Notes: generated by a model from the letters alone, not told the origin. DNA of 64,000 nucleotides from JBBQDZ01 sp038237515 (GCA_038237515.1 JBBRYP010000012.1:1-64000), one strand, 5' to 3'; positions 34,071 through 42,471 are shown, counted from the first letter of the stretch. Made by a program: numbers and translations.

Positions 34071-34781
34071 CTAGTAACCGCTGAACTTGTCCGCCAGCAC
34101 CCGCTCCTCGGCTACCCCGGCCTGCTGGAGCTCTCCGAGGACTCCTTCGACCATCGCGGGCGGGCCGGCTACCAGGTAGGTGTAGGCGGAGAGGTCATCG
34201 TCGAGGTGATCGCGCAGCAACGACTCGCCGATGCGTCGCCTCTCGCCCTCCCAGCTGGCGTCGTCGGTCATCGTCGGCACGAGCTGGAAGCTCGAAAGCG
34301 AGCTCTCGAGCGCCTCGAGCTCGTCGAGGAAGGCGCTCGACTGCCGATCCCTGTTCGAGTAGACGAGAGTGACGCGATGCGGGAGATGTTCCTCGGAGAT
34401 AAAGCGAAGCATGCAGCGAAAGACGGTGATTCCGATCCCTCCGGCCACGAAGACGTACGGCTGCGTCGTGTCGTCGGGGAGAACGAAGGTTCCCTTCGGC
34501 TCCTCGACCTCGACCTCCGCGCCGATCGGAAGCTCGGCGAGCGAGCGTTTGAAGGCGCTCTCGCGCAGGCGCGTGCAAAGACCGAGAACGCCCCGCTCGT
34601 TCGGCGAGGTGACAACCGAGATGTGGCGGCGTGGCCCCTTTTCGTCCTCGTAGGGGGGATCGATCAGGGTGACCCAGAAGTACTGGCCCGCCTGGAAGTC
34701 GACCTCGTGGCCGAGCAGGTCGAAGACGACGAGCAGCGTGCCTAGCGCGACCTCTCGCTTCTCCTTGATCCGCGCGAGCAC
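34071..34781 (-). CDS. FAD/NAD(P)-binding ferredoxin-reductase-type oxidoreductase
   Basis: A 236-residue FNR-fold protein. RHISVVTSP near 52-60 binds FAD (RxxS form), GGIGITVFRCML near 115 binds NAD(P), and VAGPPAMVEG then a C-terminal FSGY complete the fold. It has no 2Fe-2S domain, so it needs a partner electron carrier. It lies after the hydrogenase operon in the same direction, so a link to electron transfer from H2 oxidation is possible but unproven. Confidence 0.83.
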   Translation of the reverse strand: MLARIKEKREVALGTLLVVFDLLGHEVDFQAGQYFWVTLIDPPYEDEKGPRRHISVVTSPNERGVLGLCTRLRESAFKRSLAELPIGAEVEVEEPKGTFVLPDDTTQPYVFVAGGIGITVFRCMLRFISEEHLPHRVTLVYSNRDRQSSAFLDELEALESSLSSFQLVPTMTDDASWEGERRRIGESLLRDHLDDDLSAYTYLVAGPPAMVEGVLGELQQAGVAEERVLADKFSGY

Positions 34782-34815
34782 GGCTCAGACACCTCCAGAC
34801 GAACTCGAGTCGCCG

Positions 34816-34833
34816 TCGCCTGACATCAGGCGA
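34816..34833. promoter_or_regulatory. Perfect 18-bp inverted repeat upstream of the reductase gene
   Basis: TCGCCTGA-CA-TCAGGCGA is a perfect palindrome with a 2-base centre, 35 bases before the reductase start and about 80 bases after the end of the hydrogenase operon. It could be an operator of the reductase gene or, as RNA, a stem that ends the hydrogenase transcript. The other bases between 34782 and 34914 show no gene. Confidence 0.4.
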
Positions 34834-34914
34834 AGCCTACGAGATCTCGAGTGCACGCGGCTGTCGAGCGCCCCACGGATCTAGCCGCACGATCGCCGCG
34901 ATGGAGGACACGCC

Positions 34915-36021
34915 TCAGGCGCCGACGAGCTCGACCAGCTCGCGGAGGATGTGATAAGCGCTGGCCTGCGCCTCCTGAATCCGGGGAACGTGCTCGGACG
35001 GCGTCACGATCACGTGGTCGGCCAGCGCCTCGGCGGCGATCCGGCCGCCGTCATAGCCGACCATCGCAACGGCCGCGAGCCCCCGCCGCCGCGCCTCGGC
35101 CAGAGCCTCGAGGATGTTCACCGAGCCGCCGCTCGTCGAGAACGCGAGCGCCACGTCGCCGCAACGGCCGTACGCGATCAGCTGCCGCTGGAAGAGCACC
35201 TGCGGGCCGACGTCGTTCGCGAGCGCGGTCAGGATCGCGGAGTCGGCCGTGAGGTCGACCGCAGGCCGGGCTGGCCATCCCTGCGGCGACGCGCGGAAGT
35301 CGGCCACGGCGTCCATCGCGTCGGTCGCGGAGCCGCCGTTCCCGAAGACGAGGAGCCTCCCGCCCGCCTCGAGCGAGGCCCGGATCGCTCTCGCCGCCGC
35401 GAGCAGCTCCTGCCGGCCGCCCGAGAGCGTCCGCTCGCGCAGCTCCCCCACCTCGCGCGCCTTCATCAGCACCGACCGGTGGACGTCCTCGAGGACGGGC
35501 TCGATGTCGCTTCCGGGTTCGCCGAGGAACGGGTAGAGGAAGCTCGAGGCGCCGGCGCCGGCCGTCGAGCCTCCGAGGTGGTCGAAGAAGACATGCACGA
35601 GCTCCCACAGCACGTGATAGAGCGTCTCGGCGAGCTCCTGGCGCACGAATGGGTCGTCGCTTGCCGGCTCGAACAGCCACGTCTCCCCCGCCTCGATGCG
35701 AAGCGGCTCGAACGAGATCACCAGGTCCTCCGGCTCGCGCAGCAGCTCGACGTCGCCGGGCGGGAGCGCGATCGCCGGCAGGGCGCGCTTGCCGACGATG
35801 ACCGGGTGGACGAACTCGACCGCGACGTGGTGCGCGTCCGACCACGCCTGCGCGGAGCCTCCAGCGGCGAGCAGCCGGCCCCCGCGAGCGAATCTCCGGG
35901 CCATGGCGAGGCAGAGCTCGGCGATTCGACCCGCCTCGGTGGCGAAGAACTGCCCGTTCGTCCGGCTACGGTGCTCCGCGAGCGACGCGACGCGCGACTC
36001 GAGCGATCCGGCAGGGAGCAC
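34915..36021 (-). CDS. Two-domain SIS (phosphoheptose isomerase-like) protein
   Basis: A 368-residue protein. The C-terminal half is a SIS domain of the GmhA/phosphoheptose isomerase kind (FGNGGSATDAMD near 205, AFSTSGGSVNILEAL near 290). The N-terminal half has a second SIS-like start (RRFARGGRLLAAGGSAQAWSDAHH) followed by a variable region. It starts six bases after hypB, so it belongs to the hydrogenase operon. Its role there is not known. Confidence 0.78.
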   Translation of the reverse strand: MLPAGSLESRVASLAEHRSRTNGQFFATEAGRIAELCLAMARRFARGGRLLAAGGSAQAWSDAHHVAVEFVHPVIVGKRALPAIALPPGDVELLREPEDLVISFEPLRIEAGETWLFEPASDDPFVRQELAETLYHVLWELVHVFFDHLGGSTAGAGASSFLYPFLGEPGSDIEPVLEDVHRSVLMKAREVGELRERTLSGGRQELLAAARAIRASLEAGGRLLVFGNGGSATDAMDAVADFRASPQGWPARPAVDLTADSAILTALANDVGPQVLFQRQLIAYGRCGDVALAFSTSGGSVNILEALAEARRRGLAAVAMVGYDGGRIAAEALADHVIVTPSEHVPRIQEAQASAYHILRELVELVGA

Positions 36022-36026
36022 GCTCG

Positions 36027-36707
36027 TCAGACGGTGGCCGCCTCGCGCGTCGCCGTGCGGACGAGCCACTCGCGCCACTCGTCGATCCCCTCCCCGGTGC
36101 GGGCGCTGACGAGCATCCGCGGCACGCCGGGATGAACCGCCTCCAGGTGGTGGCTGAACTTGTCGAGGTCGAAGTCGAGGAAGGGCAGCAAATCGATCTT
36201 GTTGACGAGCACGAGCTCGCACGCGCGGAACATGAGCGGGTACTTGAGGGGCTTGTCCTCACCCTCGGCGACCGAGGAGACCATCACGCGGTGGTGCTCC
36301 CCGACACGGAACTCCGCAGGGCAGACGAGGTTGCCCACGTTCTCGATCACCAGCAGGTCGATCTCGTCGAGCGGCACAGACGGGAGCGCCGAGCGCACCA
36401 TGTTCGCGTCGAGATGGCATTCGCCGCCGAAGCCGGGATCGGTGTTGATCTGGACGACGGGCACGTGCAGCGCGGCCAGCCGTGTCGCATCGAGGCTGCC
36501 CTGGACGTCCCCCTCGATCACGCCGACGCGCACCCCGTGGAGATCGCCGACCGTCCGCTCGAGCAGGGTCGTCTTCCCCGCGCCGGGGGCGCTCATCAGA
36601 TTCACGACGACGACCGACTCGCGCTCGAAGTCGGCGCGGTTGGCCGACGCGATCGTGTCATTGGCGTCGAGCACGCCTTCGACGACGCGTACCTTCGTCC
36701 GGTGCAC
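36027..36707 (-). CDS. hypB: Hydrogenase nickel incorporation GTPase HypB
   Basis: A 226-residue SIMIBI GTPase. The P-loop is SAPGAGKT (39-46), the interface metal site is Cys97-His98 (GGECHLD), and NKID is the G4 motif. The N-terminal CxxCGC and His-rich metal stores of some HypBs are absent. It delivers Ni to the large subunit with HypA. GTG start nine bases after the small DUF6893-like gene. Confidence 0.93.
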   Translation of the reverse strand: MHRTKVRVVEGVLDANDTIASANRADFERESVVVVNLMSAPGAGKTTLLERTVGDLHGVRVGVIEGDVQGSLDATRLAALHVPVVQINTDPGFGGECHLDANMVRSALPSVPLDEIDLLVIENVGNLVCPAEFRVGEHHRVMVSSVAEGEDKPLKYPLMFRACELVLVNKIDLLPFLDFDLDKFSHHLEAVHPGVPRMLVSARTGEGIDEWREWLVRTATREAATV

Positions 36708-36715
36708 CCTCGCGC

Positions 36716-36814
36716 CTACATCTTCTCGATCTTGAGGTAGCGGCGGAGCGAGGGGCTCGTGAACGCGAGAAAGCCCCCGATCGCCACCACGAGGCCGGTC
36801 AATGCCTTCTTCAT
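36716..36814 (-). CDS. DUF6893-like 32-residue membrane micropeptide
   Basis: A 32-residue ORF (MKKALTGLVVAIGGFLAFT, then SPSLRRYLKIEKM) with one hydrophobic segment and a basic tail. It resembles the small DUF6893-type proteins of actinobacteria. Its ATG overlaps the protease stop (ATGA) and has AAAGGCGG upstream. It lies inside the hydrogenase operon and could anchor or assemble a membrane-associated complex. Confidence 0.7.
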   Translation of the reverse strand: MKKALTGLVVAIGGFLAFTSPSLRRYLKIEKM

Positions 36815-37638
36815 CTGGGTACCGCCTTTCTGTTCGAGTCTGAAGGGACGAGCAGATCTGCGACGACCGTGAGGACGAGCTCGACGGCTTCCTCGACCGC
36901 CGCCTGGACGGGAGCGCTCAGCTCGCCGACGAGATCCTCGTCGTGTTCGCCCTCGACGACCACCTCGGGCTCGCACGCCACCACGAGAACCCGCTCGGGG
37001 ATCCGCCCCATCGCCTGCGCGAGCGCGAGAACGCGCAGCGGATCCATCCCGTGCGTGTCGAGCACGACCTCGTCCAGGTCGAGCTCCGGCTCCACGAGCG
37101 ACACCGTCCCCGGCCGCTCGCCGCGCGGCGCGGCGTCGACGAACACCACGGCCTCGTAGCCGTCCTGGAGCGAGTAAGCGAGATCCATGCCGCGGATCCC
37201 GAAGTCGTGCACCTCGGCACCCTCCGGCAGGCCACGTTCCCCGAGCCGCCGCGCGACCTCGACCCCGAAGCCATCGTCGCCGAGGAAGATGTTGCCGATT
37301 CCCGCAACGAGCACGCGTCGCCGGCGCACCTTCTCCGAGGCGCTGCCCGCGACCGGCTCGACTTCCTCGATCCCGAAGAAGAACCGGTGGCCGAGCACCC
37401 GCGCAGTCCCCAGGTCGCGACCGGGATCGGCGTCCAGCGTCACCGTCACGTGCACCTTTCCTTCCGCGTCCTCCTCGATCGACTCGACGACGGCGAGCTG
37501 GCCGGCGAGGGCGATGTCGAAGACGTCTCCCCCGGCCCGCGGCCGCAGCCGCACGCGGCTCCCCTTCTCGATCGTCGTGCCAGCCACCTCCACAGAGCTC
37601 GGACCGGGCGAGGCCTGCTCGTTCCAGAAGCCCGTCAC
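36811..37638 (-). CDS. Hydrogenase maturation protease with extra N-terminal domain
   Basis: A 275-residue protein. The C-terminal part is a HyaD/HybD-type (M52) endopeptidase starting at VLVAGIGNIFLGDDGFG; the nickel-sensing residues are Glu127, Asp168 (FVDAAP) and His196 (DTHGMDP). Residues 1-100 form an extra beta-rich domain not found in classic HybD. It should clip the 23-residue tail after His575 of the large subunit. Its stop overlaps the micropeptide gene. Confidence 0.85.
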   Translation of the reverse strand: MTGFWNEQASPGPSSVEVAGTTIEKGSRVRLRPRAGGDVFDIALAGQLAVVESIEEDAEGKVHVTVTLDADPGRDLGTARVLGHRFFFGIEEVEPVAGSASEKVRRRRVLVAGIGNIFLGDDGFGVEVARRLGERGLPEGAEVHDFGIRGMDLAYSLQDGYEAVVFVDAAPRGERPGTVSLVEPELDLDEVVLDTHGMDPLRVLALAQAMGRIPERVLVVACEPEVVVEGEHDEDLVGELSAPVQAAVEEAVELVLTVVADLLVPSDSNRKAVPR

Positions 37639-38588
37639 AGGCTCCCCCGGAGCTCACGGACGGCCCCGTGCAGCGGCAGCAGCTCCTCGGGGCGAAGCGC
37701 CGCGCAGCGATCGAGGATCTCTCGCGCGCGAGGGTCGCTCGCCCGCATCTCCTCCTGCTCGGCCTCGGTCAGCGAGAGCACGTTGAGGATCAGCAGCCGG
37801 TCGATCTCACCTGCGTCGAAGAGGTCGCCGGGGCTCTCCGGAGCGATCTCCGGATAGTCGGAGAGGATGATCGGCGACGCGAACAACGTGTGCCGCTCCC
37901 CCGGCCCGCCGACGAGCACCGGCCAGACGCCGACGTTCTCACAGGCCTCCGCTGCATCGCGAAGCGCATCCGGCGGATCGGTGGGCGAAACGAAGGCGCC
38001 CTCCTCGGTGTGGAGGACCACGTGCGTCGAGCAGAGCGTCTGCCGCAGCGCTTCCTCCCGATCGTCTCCCTCCCAGGGCGTCTCGTTGACGACGCGCACC
38101 GTCAGCCGGAAGAGCCGCTCGCCGACCGGCTGCAGGGTCGTCTCGACATGGCCGCGCAGCGCCTGCCAGCTGCGGACGATGAGTCCGGCGTCACCCGGGA
38201 TCTGCTCGGTGTCGCTCGCCGCGGCGAGCTCGATCTCGGTGCGGCCCGGTCCCGCCGTCACCTCGCGCTCCATCGCCTCGTCCCAGGCCAGATAGCGCTT
38301 CCCGCCCGCCTCCAGCTCGGTGACCGGCGTACCGGCACTGTCGACGAGGGTCCGCGCCACGACGTGCAGGAAACGGACGCGAACGTCCACCGCAGGCGCC
38401 GCCTCGGCTTCCACGAGGCATTCGGCCTGGATCGCCGAGCGATCGTCCGGGTGTACCTCGCGGTGCCGCGGCGGAAAGACGCCGCCCCACGTCCAGCGCC
38501 TCTGGTTCTTGAGCGCCGAGCGCCGGTAGGGCCAGAGCAGGTAGCCCTCGTAGAGGACGGCGTCCGCGAGCTTGCGAAGCTCCTCCAT
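37635..38588 (-). CDS. Hydrogenase-operon accessory protein, unknown function
   Basis: A 317-residue protein with no motif I can assign (starts MEELRKLADAVLYEGYLLWP, then PYRRSALKNQRRWTWGGVFP). It has no signal peptide or membrane segment and looks beta-rich. Its start shares a base with the upstream gene (TGATG) and its stop overlaps the protease ATG, so it is tightly coupled. A conserved role in maturation or assembly of this enzyme group is an inference from position. Confidence 0.75.
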   Translation of the reverse strand: MEELRKLADAVLYEGYLLWPYRRSALKNQRRWTWGGVFPPRHREVHPDDRSAIQAECLVEAEAAPAVDVRVRFLHVVARTLVDSAGTPVTELEAGGKRYLAWDEAMEREVTAGPGRTEIELAAASDTEQIPGDAGLIVRSWQALRGHVETTLQPVGERLFRLTVRVVNETPWEGDDREEALRQTLCSTHVVLHTEEGAFVSPTDPPDALRDAAEACENVGVWPVLVGGPGERHTLFASPIILSDYPEIAPESPGDLFDAGEIDRLLILNVLSLTEAEQEEMRASDPRAREILDRCAALRPEELLPLHGAVRELRGSL

Positions 38589-39256
38589 CAGCGGCCGGCC
38601 CGCTCGAGCAGCTCCTCGATCGTCGCCTCCCACGTGGGCAGCGTCCGCTGCCCCTTGTACGCCACCAGCCGGTCGAAGACGTCCTTGCGCAGCCGGAGCC
38701 AGGCGCTGCCGGGGAAGTGGTTCTCCATCGCGAGCTTCCAGGTCCGCACCGGCAGGCGGAACTGCGCCTCGCACTCCCACGGGATCTGTGCGGTGCGCAG
38801 CGCCCCGCCGTCACCGAGGTAGAAGACGGTGCCGCTGAACAGGAACTCGAGCGGGACGTCCCCGTCGCCGAGCGCGTGGAAGTACTTCGCCGCCGCCACC
38901 TCCAGGTCGTACGTGCAGGAAACCGGCAGCTCGACGCGCGTGCTGCCCTGGAACGGCGGAATCACGACAGTCGTGTTCACCCAGAGGAAGCCGCGGAGCG
39001 TGTCGCCCCAACGCTCCGGCGTCCCGAAGAGCTCGACGAGCCGCTCCTGATCCTTGGCGTCGTAGCCGCGCCGCGTCGGGACGATCCGCAGCTGGGCGTT
39101 CAGCGACAGCGAGCGCACCGGCTTGTCGCTCTCCGCCGAGAGCGCGAACGAGATCGTCGGCGCCGCCGCAAACCGCATCGCCTCCGCGGACTCGATCGCG
39201 AACCGCAGTCGCGGCAGCGACTCGGCGTCCGCGAGGGGAAAGGGCCTCGACGTCAA
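38588..39256 (-). CDS. DUF6084-like hydrogenase-operon protein
   Basis: A 222-residue protein resembling the DUF6084 type found near group 1h hydrogenases (blocks RGYDAKDQERLVELFG, LRGFLWVNTTVVIPPFQG, YLGDGGALRTAQIPWECEA). No catalytic residues are evident. The TTG start is weakly supported. It is adjacent to and coupled with the unknown 317-residue protein; the two may form a complex. Confidence 0.7.
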   Translation of the reverse strand: MTSRPFPLADAESLPRLRFAIESAEAMRFAAAPTISFALSAESDKPVRSLSLNAQLRIVPTRRGYDAKDQERLVELFGTPERWGDTLRGFLWVNTTVVIPPFQGSTRVELPVSCTYDLEVAAAKYFHALGDGDVPLEFLFSGTVFYLGDGGALRTAQIPWECEAQFRLPVRTWKLAMENHFPGSAWLRLRKDVFDRLVAYKGQRTLPTWEATIEELLERAGR

Positions 39257-39262
39257 GGCTCG

Positions 39263-39469
39263 TCAGGCAGGCGGCAGGTTAGGCATCCGGGGGTCGATCG
39301 GGTCGTGGCCCTTCGGGTTGATGCCCGTGGATCGCTCGGCTGTGACCGTGCCGTCCGCGTTGTGCCCGCGCTGGCTCTCCATCTGGCCCTTGTTGCCCTC
39401 CTTGATGCCTTTCGTGTGGGCCGGAGTGTCCGGCTTCACGTCCGGTTTCCCCACCCTCAGGTTCGCCAT
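39263..39469 (-). CDS. Small hydrophilic hydrogenase-operon protein
   Basis: A 68-residue protein (MANLRVGKPDVKPDTPAHTKG ... IDPRMPNLPPA) that is very polar, rich in Gly, Pro and Lys, and probably unstructured alone. The start overlaps the DUF5947-like gene end by 13 bases. Function unknown; small proteins of this look accompany related hydrogenase operons to my knowledge. Confidence 0.7.
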   Translation of the reverse strand: MANLRVGKPDVKPDTPAHTKGIKEGNKGQMESQRGHNADGTVTAERSTGINPKGHDPIDPRMPNLPPA

Positions 39470-40113
39470 CTCGTCTCCTTCCCGTCGTTGGCCACGATCT
39501 TCGCCTCCCGCCGCAGCCCTTCGAAGAAGCTCGCGACGTCCGCCCAGACCTCCGGGCCGCCGCCGAAGCCCTTCCAGCGTGTTCGGATCACGCCGACGAG
39601 GGCGTAGCAGCGATCCACGGGCACGATCCAGTACTCACGAGCGCCGCGGGCGCGGTTCACGAGCAACGCCTCGACGTCGGGCTCGAGGCACTCCAGAACC
39701 GGGTTCCTCCCGACGAGCTCCTCCCAGTCGCCGAGCTCGAGCAGCGACTCGGTTGCCCCGAGCGGACTCGGGTAGAAGGCGACGACGCGACCCGCCTGGC
39801 TGCTGTGGAAGAAGAAGGCGAGGTCGACCGGGATGCGGAAGTTCTGCCAGAGCGCGTCGTCGAGCTCGAAGTCGGTCAGGTACTGCGAGCCGTCGGGGAT
39901 CAGCCGGTAGTGGCCGCCCCCGGCCGCGCGCGCGTCGAACAGGATCGAGCACGGCCGGCAAGCACAGAGCAACCTGCGATCGTGCAGGTCGAGCAGGTGG
40001 CGGTGGCCCGGCGGGATCACCTCGCTGCAGAGCTCACACTGCTCCTCGAGCTGCACCGGCTGGCGCGCCGGCCGTTGGGCGAGGCTTCGCAGCCGTGAGG
40101 GTGCCTGCGTCAC
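39457..40113 (-). CDS. DUF5947-like protein with two Cys pairs
   Basis: A 218-residue protein of the DUF5947 type. CELC near residue 27 and CACRPC near 50 form a possible zinc- or iron-binding knuckle at the N-terminus, followed by an alpha/beta domain (WQNFRIPVDLAFFFHSS). Rubredoxin-like metal or electron handling is possible. The GTG overlaps the stop of a short repeat ORF (GTGA). Confidence 0.75.
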   Translation of the reverse strand: MTQAPSRLRSLAQRPARQPVQLEEQCELCSEVIPPGHRHLLDLHDRRLLCACRPCSILFDARAAGGGHYRLIPDGSQYLTDFELDDALWQNFRIPVDLAFFFHSSQAGRVVAFYPSPLGATESLLELGDWEELVGRNPVLECLEPDVEALLVNRARGAREYWIVPVDRCYALVGVIRTRWKGFGGGPEVWADVASFFEGLRREAKIVANDGKETRWRT

Positions 40114-40169
40114 GCGCGCCCCTCGCCGAGGAACGCGCGAGCGTCGATGGTCGACGCGAGACGTCTCAC
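40110..40169 (-). repeat. Operon-junction mini-ORF cassette, short form (copy C)
   Basis: A 19-codon ORF (VRRLASTIDARAFLG + EGRA) between the NifU-like and DUF5947-like genes. GTG overlaps the upstream stop; TGA overlaps the downstream GTG. It equals the ends of the long cassettes at 24.5 and 30.9 kb without their 123-bp insert. GCGTCGA-TGG-TCGACGC (40141-40157) is a perfect hairpin within it. Confidence 0.83.
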
Positions 40170-40669
40170 GCCGTCCGCAGCTCCGTCGGACACACGAGCG
40201 AACCGATCTGGAGCAGCGTTGGCGCCGGATCGGCGACGCCCTCTGCTTCGATGCGCACGAGGTCGGGTGCCGCCCTCCAGAGCGCCTCCTCGATCGCGTT
40301 CTTCAAGGTGACCGTCGAGGAGGGGCAGCCGTTGCAGGTGCCCGCGAGCCGGAGCCGCGCGACGCCCTCCTCGACTCCGAGGAACTCGACGTCGCCGCCG
40401 TGCGAGCCGAGGTACGGCCGAACCTCCTCGAGCGCGTCGCGCACCCGCGTCTCGACGTCGACCGGGTGCAGGTCGTGCACGAGCAGCAGGTGCGAGACCA
40501 GGTCGTCCTGCACGGGGTCGGCGCCGGCGAGCATGCGCGCCAGCGCCTCCCCGTAGAGCTCCACGACCGCCTGAACCGCCTCGGCCGCCCTCGGGTCGCC
40601 CTCGATCTCCCCCAGCAGCGCCTCGACGCGAGCAACCCGCTCATGAACCTCGGGCTCGGCCAGCCTCAC
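40166..40669 (-). CDS. NifU C-terminal-domain protein
   Basis: A 167-residue protein whose second half (from about 70) is a NifU/Nfu domain with the Fe-S scaffold pair Cys112-Cys115 (GTCNGCPSS). The N-terminal half is helical. It probably supplies Fe-S clusters to the small subunit. The GTG overlaps the large-subunit stop (GTGA). Confidence 0.85.
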   Translation of the reverse strand: MRLAEPEVHERVARVEALLGEIEGDPRAAEAVQAVVELYGEALARMLAGADPVQDDLVSHLLLVHDLHPVDVETRVRDALEEVRPYLGSHGGDVEFLGVEEGVARLRLAGTCNGCPSSTVTLKNAIEEALWRAAPDLVRIEAEGVADPAPTLLQIGSLVCPTELRTA

Positions 40670-42462
40670 GTGCTTCCACCGCCGCCGAGCATCGGCGAGT
40701 GCACCCGCTTGAGCGTCTTGCCCTTGCCGAGGTACATGTGCACGCCGCAGGGGAGGCACGGGTCGAAGCTGCGCACCGTCCGCATGATGTCGATCCCGCG
40801 GAAGTTCTCGCGGTCGTTCTCCTCGAAGATCTGCAGCCCGTTCACCGAGTCCTCGTACGGGCCCGGGGTCCCGTAGCTGTCAGTGGGGCTGCCGTTCCAG
40901 GGAGTCGGGGGGTACGGATGGTAGTTCGCGATCTTCTTGTCGCGGATCACCAGGTGGTGGGAGAGGACGCCCCGGACGGCTTCGTGGAAGCCGCAGCCGA
41001 TCGCCTCGTCAGGCACCTCGAAGTCCTGGAAGACCTTCGTCTGGCCCTTGCGCACGAGGTCAAGCGCCTTCTCGCAGAACATCAGCGCCATCCCCGCCGC
41101 ATAGGCGACGAAGTAGATGCGAGCACGGTCGCGCTCGATCGTGTTCGACCACTGCGGCACCTTCCACTCGAGCGTCATCTCGGGCAGCTGCGCGGAGCGC
41201 GGCAGGTTGATCTCGACGCTGTGCCCCGTGGCATTGACGTACGGCGTGTGGACCTTATCCGCGAGAGCCGTGGCCCAGAGCCGCGCCAGCGCGCCGCCGC
41301 CCGTGTCGAGCGCCAGATAGTCGCCCGTGCGCTTGTCGTACCAGCGCGGGCTCATGACCCAGCTGTAGTTGCCTCCCTCCAGGTCGCGCTTCTGCGGCTT
41401 TGGCAGCGTCGTCTGGTTCCACGGGTGCCGCTTGTCGATCGGGTTCCCGAGCGGGTCCTTGGTGACAAAGGTCTCCTCGTTCTGCCAGTCCTCGTAGTAG
41501 GAGCTGCCGAGCAGGATCCGGATCCCGAGGTTGATGTCGACGAGGTTCGTGGTGACGAGCTCGCCGTCGACGATGACGCCGGGGGTGACGAACATCTCGT
41601 TCCCCCACTCGTCCATGTGCCTGTAGTCGTAGTCGACGTGGTCGGGGTTGTTGAACGCGCCCCAGCACCCGAGCAGCGTCCGGCGAAGGCCGACCTGGTC
41701 GTAGCCGGGGAGCTGCTCGTAGAAGAAGTCGAAGACGTCGTCGTTCAGCGGCACGGCGCGCTTGACGAAGTCGAGGCAGCGCAGCAGCCGCACGAGGTAG
41801 TCGGTGAAGAGCTGCGGCGTCGGCACGGTTCCCACCCCGCCCGGGTACAGCGTCGAGGGGTGGACGTGCCGCCCCTCCATCAGGCAGAACATCTCGCGCG
41901 TGACGCGGCTGAAGTGCAGCGCCTCCTTGTACAGATCGCCTTCGAACGGGTTGAAGGCGCGCATGATGTCGCCGATCGTCTTGTAGCCGTGGATCGCGGC
42001 GTGCGGAGCGTCGGTCGTGTTCGCCTTGGCGAGCAGGCTCGGGTTCGTCTCCTTCACCATCTGCTCGCAGAAGTCCACGAACACCAGGTTGTCCTGGAAG
42101 ATCGTGTGGTCGAACATGTACTCGGCCGCCTCGCCGAGGTTCATGATCCACTCCCCGAGCGGCGGCGTCTTGATCCCGTAGGCCATGTTCTGGGCGTAGA
42201 TCGAGCAGACCGTGTGGTTGTCGCCGCAGATGCCGCAGATCCGGCTGGTGATGAAGCCGGCGTCGCGCGGGTCCTTGCCCTTCATGAAGACGCTGTAGCC
42301 GCGGAAGATCGACGACGTGCTCTTGCAGTCGATCACCTCGCGGTTGTCGAAGTCGATCTTCGTGTAGATCCCGAGGTTCCCGACGATGCGGGTGATCGGG
42401 TCCCACGACATGTCGACGATGTTGCGGGACTCCGGCTTGATGCGCTCTCGCGTGGTTGCCAT
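40666..42462 (-). CDS. hhyL: [NiFe] hydrogenase large subunit, group 1h type
   Basis: A 598-residue large subunit. L1 is RICGICGDNH (Cys76, Cys79) and L2 is FDPCLPCGVH (Cys569, Cys572), giving four Ni-Fe thiolates. A 23-residue tail after His575 would be removed by the maturation protease. The L1 form RICGICGDNHTVCS matches the high-affinity, O2-tolerant group 1h (formerly group 5) enzymes of soil actinobacteria. It oxidises H2 with the small subunit. Starts nine bases after hhyS. Confidence 0.93.
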   Translation of the reverse strand: MATTRERIKPESRNIVDMSWDPITRIVGNLGIYTKIDFDNREVIDCKSTSSIFRGYSVFMKGKDPRDAGFITSRICGICGDNHTVCSIYAQNMAYGIKTPPLGEWIMNLGEAAEYMFDHTIFQDNLVFVDFCEQMVKETNPSLLAKANTTDAPHAAIHGYKTIGDIMRAFNPFEGDLYKEALHFSRVTREMFCLMEGRHVHPSTLYPGGVGTVPTPQLFTDYLVRLLRCLDFVKRAVPLNDDVFDFFYEQLPGYDQVGLRRTLLGCWGAFNNPDHVDYDYRHMDEWGNEMFVTPGVIVDGELVTTNLVDINLGIRILLGSSYYEDWQNEETFVTKDPLGNPIDKRHPWNQTTLPKPQKRDLEGGNYSWVMSPRWYDKRTGDYLALDTGGGALARLWATALADKVHTPYVNATGHSVEINLPRSAQLPEMTLEWKVPQWSNTIERDRARIYFVAYAAGMALMFCEKALDLVRKGQTKVFQDFEVPDEAIGCGFHEAVRGVLSHHLVIRDKKIANYHPYPPTPWNGSPTDSYGTPGPYEDSVNGLQIFEENDRENFRGIDIMRTVRSFDPCLPCGVHMYLGKGKTLKRVHSPMLGGGGST

Positions 42463-42471
42463 CGATCCTCC

